Below, piece after piece: positions 16,883 through 26,385 of a stretch of DNA of 64,000 nt. The DNA is from Neorhizobium galegae (GTDB lineage: Bacteria; Pseudomonadota; Alphaproteobacteria; Rhizobiales; Rhizobiaceae). The translations under genes were made by a program, and so were the position numbers. The notes below the pieces were generated by a model. The model was not told where the DNA came from and did no database searches. It saw nothing but the letters and a program-made list of their open reading frames with translations. The stretch lies in NCBI RefSeq assembly GCF_017877135.1, contig NZ_JAGIPH010000011.1, forward strand, positions 53,198 to 117,197, given 5' to 3'. Each line of letters begins with the position of its first letter. The stretch's first letter is position 1.

Positions 16883-17916
16883 GACCGACCCAGGAACGTC
16901 TCTGTCCGGGCATCGAAGAGGTAAAGGCTACCGGGCGGCGCCGTGCAGGTGAGCAAGGTTCCGACTTCCGGTATCCGTTTATCAAGCACGGTGGCGATGA
17001 CAGGTGTCTCGGCAACGTCAAGATGGACCAGCGTTTCCGGTCCGAGCGGCTCGACGGCCGTGACCGTGCCGCTCAGGCTGATCCGGGCACCCGGATTGCC
17101 TTGATCGGCCGTCAGGTCGTGCGGTCTAATTCCGATCAGGATGTCGCCACCGCTTCCCGCTTCGATGGTATCGCCGCTGCGTCGTCCACCGATGAGGTTC
17201 ATGGATGGGCTACCAATGAATTTCGCAGTGAACACATCGACCGGTTTCTCGTAGAGTTCGGAAGGCGTGCCGACCTGCAGGATCCGACCGTCCTTCATCA
17301 CGACAATCCGATCGGCCATCGTCATGGCCTCGATCTGGTCGTGGGTCACGTAGACGGTCGTTGTCTTCAGCCGCTGGTGCAGCCGCTTGATCTCGATACG
17401 CATCTGGGCGCGAAGCTGAGCATCGAGGTTCGAAAGCGGCTCGTCAAACAGGAAGGCGGACGGATCCCGAACCATAGCCCGCCCGATGGCCACACGCTGA
17501 CGCTGGCCACCCGAAAGGGCTGCCGGCCTGCGATCGAGAAAGGCCTCAAGACCCAGGATACGGCCAGCCTCCTCAATCCGCGCATCTTTTTCGGCTTTGC
17601 TCATCTTCGATGTGTAAAGGCCAAAGCCGATATTCTTGCGGACGCTCAGGTGCGGATAGATCGCATAGTTCTGAAACACCATGGCGATATTGCGCTGCTT
17701 CGGCTCGCGTTCGTTGACGACCTCGTTGCCGATCTTCAGCGTGCCGGCGGAAATCTCTTCAAGGCCGGCGATCATGCGCAAGGTTGTCGATTTTCCGCAG
17801 CCAGAGGGGCCGACGAAGACCACGAATTCCCCATCGGCGATCGATAGATCGATCCCTTTGACCGCCTCCACTTTGCCGTAGCGCTTTACCAGCTTTTCAA
17901 GCTCGATCTTTGCCAT
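16879..17916 (-). CDS. Sugar ABC transporter ATPase (MalK/UgpC type)
   Basis: 345 aa. Walker A GPSGCGKST, Q-loop VFQNYAIYP, signature LSGGQRQRV, Walker B FLFDEPLSNLD and the switch histidine in VYVTHDQ are present in the first 215 residues. The C-terminal 130 residues form the TOBE/OB-type domain of CUT1 importers (GIRPHDL). It energises the two permeases encoded upstream. The start ATG overlaps the stop of the lyase gene (TGATG), so translation is coupled. Confidence 0.93.
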   Translation of the reverse strand: MAKIELEKLVKRYGKVEAVKGIDLSIADGEFVVFVGPSGCGKSTTLRMIAGLEEISAGTLKIGNEVVNEREPKQRNIAMVFQNYAIYPHLSVRKNIGFGLYTSKMSKAEKDARIEEAGRILGLEAFLDRRPAALSGGQRQRVAIGRAMVRDPSAFLFDEPLSNLDAQLRAQMRIEIKRLHQRLKTTTVYVTHDQIEAMTMADRIVVMKDGRILQVGTPSELYEKPVDVFTAKFIGSPSMNLIGGRRSGDTIEAGSGGDILIGIRPHDLTADQGNPGARISLSGTVTAVEPLGPETLVHLDVAETPVIATVLDKRIPEVGTLLTCTAPPGSLYLFDARTETFLGRS

Positions 17917-19430
17917 CAGCGGGCTCCTGTCAGTGCCGTGAATTTCTGTTGCAGTTCAGCGGCGGCGGCGGATTGCCGTGCCGTGAACGCGTCAGCCTGC
18001 GCCTCTAAAACCGCAAGCTGCTCGCGGTAGCTCGAAATTGCAGACTGCATCGGTTCCGGTGCCGGCCCGCCAAAGCGGCTGCGCACAGCAACAAAATGCT
18101 CAGGCGATACGATTTCCTGGAACGCCTGGAGATCGATCGACGGTGTCCGCCCGACGGCCTGGGCGAAAGCCTCAAGGAATGGTTCGAAGCCATGGTTGGG
18201 AAGGTCGCCTCCGGCTGCAACGACACTCCTTGCCGTTGCCGCTGCGATCTCATGGGCTTCGCGGAAGGACAGGCCTTCGATGCGCACCAGCGAATCGGCA
18301 AGTTCGGTGATGGTGATGCAGGAGCGACGAATGTTCTGGTCCACCCGTTGCGGGTCGATGCTAATCTGGCCGATCAGTGACGCCATCAAGTCAAGCACCC
18401 GTGACGCCGATGCGAAGGCCTCGTAGCCCATGCCCTGCGTTTCACCCTCGCTGTCGTTCATGTCGGTGAACGGCGTGTTGTGAACGACATCCAGCATGGC
18501 CCGGGCACGCCCGAAGGTCTGACTGGCCAGATGGCGCAGATGTTCGATCGGCACCGGATTGCGCTTTTGCGGCATGATCGAGGAGATCTGTACCAGCGCG
18601 TTCGGCACATAGATCTGGCCGACCTCAAAACTCGCCCAGACCTGGAAATCCTGGATGAGCCGACCCAGATGCAGGAACATCAGCTCGATGGCGGAATACG
18701 TCGATGTGATATAATCGGCTGCGGCGATGCAGGAATAGGAATTGCGCTGTGCGGCGGAAAAGCCGAGCAATTGCGCCACTCGGGCACGGTCGATGGGAAA
18801 GCCGGATGTCGTAATCGCGGCAGCCCCCATCGACGACAGATCGACGATCTTGCGGGCCTCGCCAAACCGCTCGATGTCGCGGATCAGAATTTCAATTGCA
18901 GCGGACAGATAATGACCGAAAGTCGTCGGCTGTGCCGGCTGGCCATGGGTGTAGGCGACAATCAACGTCTCTTTTTGGGCGTCGGCCACATCGATCATGA
19001 CGGAAAGAAGTGCGCGCGCCTTGACCATCAGCGCATCGATCCGCTCCTTCAAGCCAAGCTTGAACAGCGTATGATCGATATCGTTGCGCGACCGCGCGGT
19101 ATGCAGCCGTCCGGCGACATCCACTCCGACGCGGGCCTTCAGTTCCTTTTCGATCAGGAAGAAGAAGTCTTCGACCTCGCCAGTGTAAGTGAGGGCAGCG
19201 GGGTCGATGTCTCTGTCGATCGCGTCGAGGGCACCGGCGATTTTGCCGGCGATGTCGGTACCGAGAATGCCGGTCTCAACGAGCATCACGAGATGTGCCC
19301 GGTCGATTCTGCGAAAGGCATCGACATGGTGGCTCTTGGCGCCATCAAAAAGCGGACGAAGCACCGTTTCCTTATAGACCGGATCTGGAAATCGGCTGGT
19401 GTCGGACAGGCGGGGGTTGATGTCAGTCAT
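17916..19430 (-). CDS. Argininosuccinate-lyase-like enzyme of the aspartase/fumarase superfamily
   Basis: 504 aa. Three superfamily regions are clear: HTARSRND (110-117), THGQPAQP (161-168) and the flexible catalytic loop SSIMPQKRNP (283-292), whose serine is the usual base. These enzymes eliminate fumarate from N- or other succinyl adducts. The N-terminus lacks the WGGRF-type start of housekeeping ArgH, and the gene sits inside a sugar ABC operon rather than with arginine genes, so a catabolic C-N lyase is more likely. Known relatives with such roles are EDDS lyase and the iminodisuccinate lyase of Agrobacterium BY6. The actual substrate is not known. Confidence 0.8.
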   Translation of the reverse strand: MTDINPRLSDTSRFPDPVYKETVLRPLFDGAKSHHVDAFRRIDRAHLVMLVETGILGTDIAGKIAGALDAIDRDIDPAALTYTGEVEDFFFLIEKELKARVGVDVAGRLHTARSRNDIDHTLFKLGLKERIDALMVKARALLSVMIDVADAQKETLIVAYTHGQPAQPTTFGHYLSAAIEILIRDIERFGEARKIVDLSSMGAAAITTSGFPIDRARVAQLLGFSAAQRNSYSCIAAADYITSTYSAIELMFLHLGRLIQDFQVWASFEVGQIYVPNALVQISSIMPQKRNPVPIEHLRHLASQTFGRARAMLDVVHNTPFTDMNDSEGETQGMGYEAFASASRVLDLMASLIGQISIDPQRVDQNIRRSCITITELADSLVRIEGLSFREAHEIAAATARSVVAAGGDLPNHGFEPFLEAFAQAVGRTPSIDLQAFQEIVSPEHFVAVRSRFGGPAPEPMQSAISSYREQLAVLEAQADAFTARQSAAAAELQQKFTALTGAR

Positions 19431-19434
19431 GCCA

Positions 19435-20277
19435 TTATCCTTTCAGGCCTGCCAGCATCACACCGCGGACGATGTAGCGCTGCAGAACCAGGAAGACGAG
19501 AAGGGTGGGAAGAGTGGCGATCGCAGCCCCAGTCATGATCATTTCCCACTGGATGGATTGCTCCACGGCAAAACTCGAAAGTCCGACCGGCAGCGTATAC
19601 AGTTCCTTGCTGGTGGTGACGATCAGCGGCCAGAAGAACGCCGTCCAGTTTCCGAGGAACGTGAAGATGGCAAGCGCCGAGAGTGCCGGCGTCACAAGCG
19701 GCATCGCAACCTTCCACCAGATCTGGAACTCGTTCAGTCCATCGACCCGTGCAGCCTCGATGAAATCGTTCGGCACCGTTTCAAAAAACTGCTTCATCAG
19801 GAACGTGCCAAAAGCCGTCATCATGCCGGGGAACATGATGCCCCAGTAGCTGTCCAGCCAGCCGAGCTGGCTCGACATCAGGTACCAGGGGATGACCAGC
19901 ATTTCGGTCGGGATCATCAGCGTCGACAGGATTGCGATGAAAACGAACTGACGGCCGCGAAACTGGAATTTTGCAAGCGTGTAGCCCACGAGACTGTCGA
20001 AGAAGCAGTTCGACAGGGTGACGACAACCGCGACCACCGTCGAATTGAAGAACCAGCGGATGAACCGACCGTCCGCCAGCACGCTTATGTAATTGGCAAG
20101 CGTCGGAGCCGCCGGAATGAGCCGCAGGTCATAGACCTGATCGGCGGTCTTCAGCGATGTCGAGAACATGAAGGCGATCGGCGAGATCATGATCAGGCCG
20201 CCGATAAAAAGGAGGGTCCAGGCAATGATGCGACCGGGGCGGATATTGGCGCGGTGAAGAACTGGCGTTTCGCTCAT
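19435..20277 (-). CDS. Sugar ABC transporter permease (MalG type)
   Basis: 280 aa with six membrane segments. The EAA loop (EAARVDGLNEFQIWWKVAMP), which contacts the ATPase, lies near residue 190. N-terminal residues 1-15 are cytoplasmic. The start overlaps the stop of the partner permease by four bases (ATGA). Together they form the membrane channel of a CUT1-type importer fed by the binding protein at 21230-22483. Confidence 0.92.
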   Translation of the reverse strand: MSETPVLHRANIRPGRIIAWTLLFIGGLIMISPIAFMFSTSLKTADQVYDLRLIPAAPTLANYISVLADGRFIRWFFNSTVVAVVVTLSNCFFDSLVGYTLAKFQFRGRQFVFIAILSTLMIPTEMLVIPWYLMSSQLGWLDSYWGIMFPGMMTAFGTFLMKQFFETVPNDFIEAARVDGLNEFQIWWKVAMPLVTPALSALAIFTFLGNWTAFFWPLIVTTSKELYTLPVGLSSFAVEQSIQWEMIMTGAAIATLPTLLVFLVLQRYIVRGVMLAGLKG

Positions 20278-21215
20278 TTCTTTTCCCTCAGGATGAACAG
20301 CTGCAGGAGGGAGACAATCAAGAGGATTGTGAACAGCACCACCGTCTGTGCCGCCGCATACCCCATGGCATAGGTGTTGAATGCCGTCTGGTAGATCATC
20401 AGCACCAGAGGCTTGGTCGATCCGAGCGGGCCGCCGGGATCGTTGGTGGTCATATTGTAGACTTGGTCGAAAATGCGCAGGAAGCCGATGGAGGAAAACA
20501 CCACGAGAAAAACGGTCGTGGGTTTGAGGAGCGGCAGCGTGATCTTGTGCAGGATCGCAAACTCCCCAAGACCGTCGATGCGCGCGGCTTCGTAGAAGGT
20601 GGAGGGAATGGCGCGCAGGCCCGCCATGAAAATGATGATCTGGAAACCGAGACCTGCCCAGATCGACGTCACCATCACGGAAAAAAGCGCCTGGTCAGTC
20701 GAGCGGATGAAGGGCTGCTGCGGAATGCCGACCATGCCGAGGATATCATTGATCACGCCGATCGGCGGCGGCTGATAGAACCAGCGCCATACCCAAGCCA
20801 TCGCCGCAGCCGTGGTTAGAAATGGCAGGAAATACAGCGCCCGGATGAAATTGTGCATGAAGCGGACACGGTCGAGAAAATAGGCGATCGCAAAGGCGAG
20901 CGTCAGACTGATCGGCGTGCCCACGATCAGATAGGTAAAGGTATTCTTGAACACCTTCCAGAACTGCGGGTCCTTGAATAGCTTGATGTAATTGGCAAAA
21001 CCCACCAGTTTTGCCGGACGCAGCAGATCCCAGTTCGTGAAGGACAGATAGAAGGCCTGTGCCGTCGGATAAAAACGGATCACGGCATAGAAGAGGATCG
21101 GGAGAGCCAGAAAACCCCACACCCACAAAAGACGCTTTGTCTGCATGGAAAAGCGGTCGCCGAAGGCCCCGCCGGGACGGCCCTGCGCCGCCCCCTGCTG
21201 TTCGTTCATCGCCAT
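20274..21215 (-). CDS. Sugar ABC transporter permease (MalF/UgpA type)
   Basis: 313 aa, six membrane segments after a cytoplasmic N-terminus rich in Gly/Gln. The EAA loop reads YEAARIDGLGEFAILHKITLP. It is the second gene of the operon, 14 bp after the binding-protein gene. GGGAG stands six bases before the ATG. Substrate specificity cannot be told from the permease. Confidence 0.92.
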   Translation of the reverse strand: MAMNEQQGAAQGRPGGAFGDRFSMQTKRLLWVWGFLALPILFYAVIRFYPTAQAFYLSFTNWDLLRPAKLVGFANYIKLFKDPQFWKVFKNTFTYLIVGTPISLTLAFAIAYFLDRVRFMHNFIRALYFLPFLTTAAAMAWVWRWFYQPPPIGVINDILGMVGIPQQPFIRSTDQALFSVMVTSIWAGLGFQIIIFMAGLRAIPSTFYEAARIDGLGEFAILHKITLPLLKPTTVFLVVFSSIGFLRIFDQVYNMTTNDPGGPLGSTKPLVLMIYQTAFNTYAMGYAAAQTVVLFTILLIVSLLQLFILREKK

Positions 21216-21229
21216 GACCCGCTCCCGAT

Positions 21230-22483
21230 TTACGGCTTGGCCGCGTCGATGATCTCCTGCTCCGCCTCTGCGGCCTGCTTCAGGGATGCTTCAACAGGCT
21301 GTTTCTCCAGAAGAATGCGATTGACCATGTCGATCGCATTCTGGCGCTGGGCAGCCTCGTCCTTGAACATCGTGGTATGGGCGTAGTCGAGGCCCTTGAG
21401 GAAGGGCCCATAGATCGGATCCTTGAGATTGGCCTCCGTCAGCGCTGCGGAACGCCTGGCCGGCAGCTCACCCACAGTCTTCAGCCAGATATCCATGGCC
21501 TCCGGCGAAGAAATATAGGTCAGGAATTTCTTCGCGGCTTCGAGTTTCGGCCCGGTGGTCTTCGCACTGATGCCGTTGGCAAAATAGCTGGCATAGTTTG
21601 ACCGGACGCCTTCGGCATTCGCCGGAAGTTCCGTGACGCCCCACTCAAAATCCTTGATGGTCTTGAACGAGCCCAGCCGGAATGTCCCGTCAATGGTCAT
21701 TCCCGCCTTGCCGCCGCGAAAGGCTGCCTGGCCTTCGTCCATGAAACCGGCCTGACCGATCTTTTTCTCCAGCTGCAAGCTCGTGTAGAAATTCAGTGCC
21801 TTCAGGCCCGCGGCACTGTCATAGGCAACCTTCGAATCGCCGTCCGTATAGGGCGCTCCGCCGAACTGCCGGATCAAGACTTCACGCCACCACTGGTGAT
21901 CCTGCCCCCCCATGTCCAGCGTCGATCCTTCGACCGTAATGTTGCCTGACGCATCGTGCTTGGCGATCTTTTGCGCAGCAGCCACGAATTCGTCGAGCGT
22001 CTTCGGTGGATTGTTCGGGTCAAGACCGGCTTCCGTGAACAGCTTCTTGTTATAGAAAAGCGCCAGCGAACGCACGGCGGTTGGCAGGCCGTAATAATCA
22101 TCCCCACGCTTCATCGCCGATACAATGGGGAAGAACTCGCTCTCGATCTTGTCATGCGGGAAAGTGTCCTTGGGAAGCGGCTGCAGAATGCCGCCCGTCG
22201 TAAACTTGTCGAGCCAGCCGTAGAACAACTGCATCACGTCAGGCCCCTTCCCCGACATGTTCGCGGCGATCACCCGCGTCTGATAGTCGGCATAGGGGAA
22301 AGTAACCTGTTTGACCGTGATGTCGGGGTTGGCTTTCTGGAATTCGGCGATCAGCTGGTCCATCGCCTTGACACGCGTCTCGTAGACGTACTGCCAGTAT
22401 TCGATTTCGACCGCCTGGGCGGCATTGAATGCGAATGTGCTGAATCCGGCGACGAGACCGGCGAACAAAGTTGCCTTGCGCAT
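21230..22483 (-). CDS. Extracellular sugar-binding protein (family 1 SBP)
   Basis: 417 aa. A signal peptide ends in FNAAQA, so the mature protein is periplasmic. The body matches family 1 solute-binding proteins: EYWQYVYE near the start, DVMQLFYGWLDKF, a GLPTAVRSLALFYNKKLF hinge region, and GMTIDGTFRLG. A strong AGG-rich Shine-Dalgarno precedes it (CTGGAGGTTCAC). It opens the operon binding protein, permease, permease, lyase, ATPase, PfkB kinase. Divergent from the ROK repressor. Confidence 0.93.
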   Translation of the reverse strand: MRKATLFAGLVAGFSTFAFNAAQAVEIEYWQYVYETRVKAMDQLIAEFQKANPDITVKQVTFPYADYQTRVIAANMSGKGPDVMQLFYGWLDKFTTGGILQPLPKDTFPHDKIESEFFPIVSAMKRGDDYYGLPTAVRSLALFYNKKLFTEAGLDPNNPPKTLDEFVAAAQKIAKHDASGNITVEGSTLDMGGQDHQWWREVLIRQFGGAPYTDGDSKVAYDSAAGLKALNFYTSLQLEKKIGQAGFMDEGQAAFRGGKAGMTIDGTFRLGSFKTIKDFEWGVTELPANAEGVRSNYASYFANGISAKTTGPKLEAAKKFLTYISSPEAMDIWLKTVGELPARRSAALTEANLKDPIYGPFLKGLDYAHTTMFKDEAAQRQNAIDMVNRILLEKQPVEASLKQAAEAEQEIIDAAKP

Positions 22484-22661
22484 GTGAACCTCCAGTTTCC
22501 CCGCCGGCTTTGCGGTCTGGGGAGATTGTTCCCTATGTCCTCCACGCGGGGGCGTGGCGCGAACTTATCCACACCAGGTTTCCTCACCCTGGCCACGGCG
22601 GCGTGCTTGATCCAAGCCGTCGTTCATGCGCTACGGTCTCCTGACACAGGCGTGATGTCAA

Positions 22662-22687
22662 TAAGATAATTTACTTGAATTATTGTA
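22662..22687. promoter_or_regulatory. Inverted repeat, probable ROK-repressor operator
   Basis: ATAATT-TACTTG-AATTAT is a perfect 6-bp inverted repeat at 22666-22683; extending outward, TAAGATAATT and AATTATTGTA differ at only two positions of ten. It lies in the 254-bp divergent region between the binding-protein gene and the ROK gene, 55 bp from the ROK start. AT-rich inverted repeats of this size are usual for NagC/XylR-type ROK repressors. Binding is inference. Confidence 0.5.
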
Positions 22688-22737
22688 TTGCCGCCCTCGG
22701 GTTTCGGCGGCTATGAATTCAGAGCGAGGATATAACG

Positions 22738-23964
22738 ATGACGATGCATCCAACCGGCAGCCACCCCGTGGCCATTGGAAAGAACCCCGAGCGTAGCCGC
22801 GAGCATAATCGGCGTGTGATTCTGGACATCGTTCGTCAGCACGAAAGCCTCGGCCGTGCGCATATTGCAAAGCAAACCCAGCTGACACAGCAGGCCGTGG
22901 CGAACATCGTCGATGAACTGGTCGGCGAAGGACTGCTGATCGAAATGGGCCGTTTGCGCAGCGGACGCGGGCAGCCTCCGGTCCAGTTCGCTGTCAATCC
23001 GGATGGCGGCGTCACCATTGGCGTCGAGATTGCCGCCGATCACATCGTGACCCTTGCCCTGGATCTGTCCGGCCGGCTGCGTGCGCAACGATTTGTCCCT
23101 CTGACCGCCAGAACGCCTGACAACATTCTGAAAACCTTTGCGCACGAGTTTGAAGCGATCAGAACCTCTGTCGGATTAAAGCTTCTTGGGACCGGTGTTG
23201 TTCTGCCCGGTCCTTTCGAGATCGACGGCATGACATCCGTCGGCCCGACGACGCTGCCCGATTGGGCAGGCCACTATACCGCCCAGGCCCTCAGCGATGC
23301 GTGCGGCCATACGGTCATCGTTGAAAACGACGCCACGGCGGCCGCAGTCGGTGAGCGGCTGTTCGGGAGTGGATTGTCGATTTCCAACTTCTGCATGCTC
23401 TACTTCGGCGTTGGCCTTGGCCTTGGCATCATGCAGGACGGCGCCCCTTATCGCGGTGCCTTCGGCAATGCAGGCGAGATCGGTCATGTGACCGTCGTGC
23501 CTAAGGGCAAGCCTTGCCCCTCCTGCGGCCAACGCGGCTGCCTGGAAGGCTACGTCTCGACCTATGCACTGAAAGAAAAACTCATCGCAGCCGGGATTAC
23601 TGACACCGGTTTCGAAGACCTCGAACGGCTGCATGCGCAAGCCCATCCCACCATCGTTGAATGGGTCGAGGAAGCTGCCGCCTATCTTGCGCCGATGGTG
23701 GCGATGCTGGAAAATATCCTTGATCCGCAAACGGTCATTCTGGGCGGCGCATTGCCCGATGCACTCATCGATGACGTGATCGCCCGTCTCGCCCCCCTCC
23801 CCACATCTGTCGCCAGCCGGAGAGCCCGTGACCTGCCGCGCGTGATGCGTGGCAAAACCGGACAACTGACCGCGGCTCTCGGCGCTGCCGCGCTGCCGCT
23901 ATTCGACATGGTAACGCCGAAGCTCGAACTGTCGCTTCGGACATCGAGTGACGTTCACCCATGA
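22738..23964 (+). CDS. ROK-family transcriptional repressor
   Basis: 408 aa. An N-terminal winged helix (about 25-85, LTQQAVANIVDELVGEGLL) is followed by a ROK sugar-kinase-like domain. The structural zinc motif CPSCGQRGCLEGY starts at Cys260 with Cys263 and Cys268. Phosphate-loop and kinase residues look partly degenerate, as in regulators. GAGCGAGGA is seven bases before the ATG. It faces the ABC operon and starts a co-directional group with the PIG-L deacetylase 18 bp downstream, so it probably controls both arms in response to a sugar or amino-sugar derivative. Confidence 0.92.
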   Translation: MTMHPTGSHPVAIGKNPERSREHNRRVILDIVRQHESLGRAHIAKQTQLTQQAVANIVDELVGEGLLIEMGRLRSGRGQPPVQFAVNPDGGVTIGVEIAADHIVTLALDLSGRLRAQRFVPLTARTPDNILKTFAHEFEAIRTSVGLKLLGTGVVLPGPFEIDGMTSVGPTTLPDWAGHYTAQALSDACGHTVIVENDATAAAVGERLFGSGLSISNFCMLYFGVGLGLGIMQDGAPYRGAFGNAGEIGHVTVVPKGKPCPSCGQRGCLEGYVSTYALKEKLIAAGITDTGFEDLERLHAQAHPTIVEWVEEAAAYLAPMVAMLENILDPQTVILGGALPDALIDDVIARLAPLPTSVASRRARDLPRVMRGKTGQLTAALGAAALPLFDMVTPKLELSLRTSSDVHP

Positions 23965-23982
23965 TATTCTGAGGAGATCTAC

Positions 23983-26385
23983 ATGCTGACCGCCCGCGAA
24001 CGCATAGAACGTCAGATGAACGATCCGGCACTGGTGCGCCTTCATCGAAAGCTCAGCCGGCTCTCATCGACTGTCACGATGATGAACACCGGTGCCCATC
24101 CGGATGACGAGCAGAGCGGGATGCTTGCCTTTCTGCGTCTCGGCCTGGGCATACGGGTGATCATCGCCTGCTCGACACGGGGCGAAGGCGGTCAGAATGC
24201 CTTGGGGCCCGAGCGGTTGGGGGCGCTCGGCGTGCTGCGCACACGCGAACTCGAGGAGGCCGCGCGCGTCCTTGATGCGGACGTCCTCTGGCTTGGGCAT
24301 GGCCCGGACGATCCCGTCCACGATTTCGGCTTTTCCAAGGATGGCAACGCCACCTTCGGCCGATGGGGCGAGCAGCGTATCGTGGAGCGGCTCGTGCGCG
24401 CCTATCGCATGGAACGCCCTGATATCGTCGTACCGACCTTCCTTGATGTGCCGGGTCAGCACGGTCATCATCGTGCGATGACGCGCGCAGCCGAAACGGC
24501 GATCTCCCTCGCCGCCGACCCATCGGCTTTCCCCGAGCACTTCAGCCAGGGAATGACACCCTGGACGGTCGCAAAATACTATCTGCCGGCATGGTCGGGC
24601 GGTGGCGACACTTACGACGACGAGGTGCCGCCACCGGATGCCACGGTCACACTGCGCGCCGTTGACCGCGACCCGGCAACCGGCGTGGAATTCGACCGGA
24701 TTGGAGAATGGTCGAGATATTATCACGCCTCGCAGGGCATGGGACATTGGCCGCAAAACCCCAAGACGAACTGGCCGCTGCATCTGAAACTGTCCGCTGA
24801 GCGGATCGAAACGGAAACGTCCATCTTGGACAACATTCCGGCATCCCTTTCCACACTGGCCGAATGGGACGGGCTGTCCTCGACAATCGCCAATGCGCTG
24901 CTGACAGCAGATGCTGCCATCAGAGCAGCAATCGCAGCTTTCCCGGATCGCAAGACGATCGCGCGTCACCTGGTCGAGGCGGCAGAGCAACTGGACCTCG
25001 TCTCCACCTCGGCACCGCAGGCTTTCCAGGCACTGCACCGACACAGGATCACGCGCAAGCAGCGGCAGATCGACGCTGCGCTTCTGGAGGTGGCCGAGAT
25101 TTTCGAGCGAGCCTATGCCAGTCCTTCCAGCATTGCTCCCGGCGGTTCAGCCGTTCTGAGCGTCACGCTCGGGCGGGGCGCTGCAGAGGCTGCGATCGAC
25201 GTGGTCCCGATCCTGCCTGAAGGGGTGACCTTTACCGCCCAGTACGGGGATAACGGTCAGTCCATTGTCCTTGAGGCTGCCTCGGACATGCCGCTGTCGA
25301 ACCTCTATTTGCCGTCCTGGTCTTCTATGGGCGGCAACGGCCATGCCCATATTGGGATTTCTGCGTCAATCGGAGGACGCACGGTTTCCGGCAGCTTCGA
25401 TCTTGAGGAACCCTTTTCCATCTCACCGGCGCAGTCGCTGACATTGTCGCCGGAAACCCTGCTGGTTCCATTTCAGAGTGACCAGACCGAATGGTCAATC
25501 AAGGCAAGCATTGACGGGGTCCAGGCCCCACTCTCCTTTCGAGCGCCGCCGGGCCTTAGCCTCAAGGCCGGCGACGACGGTTGGACGGTTTCGGCCACGA
25601 AACCGCTGGAACCGGGCCTCACCGAGATCCTGCCACATCTCGGCGGCTTAGAGGCCTTCAGGGTCACGCCCATCGCGTTCCGCCATATTGGTCGAACAAG
25701 CTTTCGACAATCGGCGGCACTGAGCATCCTGTCGCTTGATCTGAAATTACCGCAGGGAGCACGCGTCGGATATGTGGGCGGCGGTGCGGACCGCGTCGGT
25801 CTGTGGCTAGCGCGTATGGGTCTTGAGGTGACCGAGATGGACGCTGCGGCGTTGTCCGGCGACCTGTCACGCTTCACGACAATCGTCGTCGGCATTTTTG
25901 CTTTCGGCATTCGCAAAGATCTTGCGGCGGCAACCGCCCGTCTGCATCGTTTCGTTGAGGAAGGCGGACATCTGGTCACCCTCTATCACCGTCCAAGCGA
26001 CGGCTGGCATCCGCAGGAGACTCCTCCACGGCATATCGAGATCGGATCGCCGTCGCTGCGTTTCCGTGTCACTGACCCTATGGCGGAAGTTACGGTGCTT
26101 GCACCCGAGCATCCATTGCTCGCCGGCCCGAACAGGATCGGGTCCCAGGATTGGCAGGGCTGGAACAAGGAGCGCGGGCTTTATTTTGCGGCCCGCTGGG
26201 ACGATGCCTACGAGCCGCTGCTGGCCATGCATGACGCTAACGAGCAGCCTTTGAAAGGTGGATTGCTCTCGGCGGCCATCGGTCGCGGACGCCATACCCA
26301 TACCAGCCTTGTGCTCCATCACCAGATGGACAAACTCGTGCCGGGCGCCTTCCGCCTCATGGCAAACCTCGTGCAGCCGGCATGA
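23983..26385 (+). CDS. Large PIG-L/LmbE-family deacetylase with C-terminal GATase-like domain
   Basis: 800 aa, no signal peptide, so cytoplasmic. Residues 30-240 form the PIG-L deacetylase domain with zinc ligands in AHPDDE (38-43) and HGHH (160-163). A helical stretch (about 280-370) leads to Ig-like beta domains (about 380-570, with SIAPGGSAVLSVTL), then a domain from about 590 with VGGGADRVGLWLARMGLEV and FVEEGGHLVTLYHR that resembles the ThuA/GATase1-like fold. Family members remove N-acetyl from GlcNAc-type sugars. GAGGAG precedes the start by eight bases. Its position beside a sugar importer, a lyase and a kinase suggests a catabolic deacetylation step (inference). Confidence 0.85.
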   Translation: MLTARERIERQMNDPALVRLHRKLSRLSSTVTMMNTGAHPDDEQSGMLAFLRLGLGIRVIIACSTRGEGGQNALGPERLGALGVLRTRELEEAARVLDADVLWLGHGPDDPVHDFGFSKDGNATFGRWGEQRIVERLVRAYRMERPDIVVPTFLDVPGQHGHHRAMTRAAETAISLAADPSAFPEHFSQGMTPWTVAKYYLPAWSGGGDTYDDEVPPPDATVTLRAVDRDPATGVEFDRIGEWSRYYHASQGMGHWPQNPKTNWPLHLKLSAERIETETSILDNIPASLSTLAEWDGLSSTIANALLTADAAIRAAIAAFPDRKTIARHLVEAAEQLDLVSTSAPQAFQALHRHRITRKQRQIDAALLEVAEIFERAYASPSSIAPGGSAVLSVTLGRGAAEAAIDVVPILPEGVTFTAQYGDNGQSIVLEAASDMPLSNLYLPSWSSMGGNGHAHIGISASIGGRTVSGSFDLEEPFSISPAQSLTLSPETLLVPFQSDQTEWSIKASIDGVQAPLSFRAPPGLSLKAGDDGWTVSATKPLEPGLTEILPHLGGLEAFRVTPIAFRHIGRTSFRQSAALSILSLDLKLPQGARVGYVGGGADRVGLWLARMGLEVTEMDAAALSGDLSRFTTIVVGIFAFGIRKDLAAATARLHRFVEEGGHLVTLYHRPSDGWHPQETPPRHIEIGSPSLRFRVTDPMAEVTVLAPEHPLLAGPNRIGSQDWQGWNKERGLYFAARWDDAYEPLLAMHDANEQPLKGGLLSAAIGRGRHTHTSLVLHHQMDKLVPGAFRLMANLVQPA

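Noticed and set aside
17916..19430. Housekeeping arginine biosynthesis gene argH
   Set aside because: N-terminus and operon context differ from ArgH; kept only as argininosuccinate-lyase-like.
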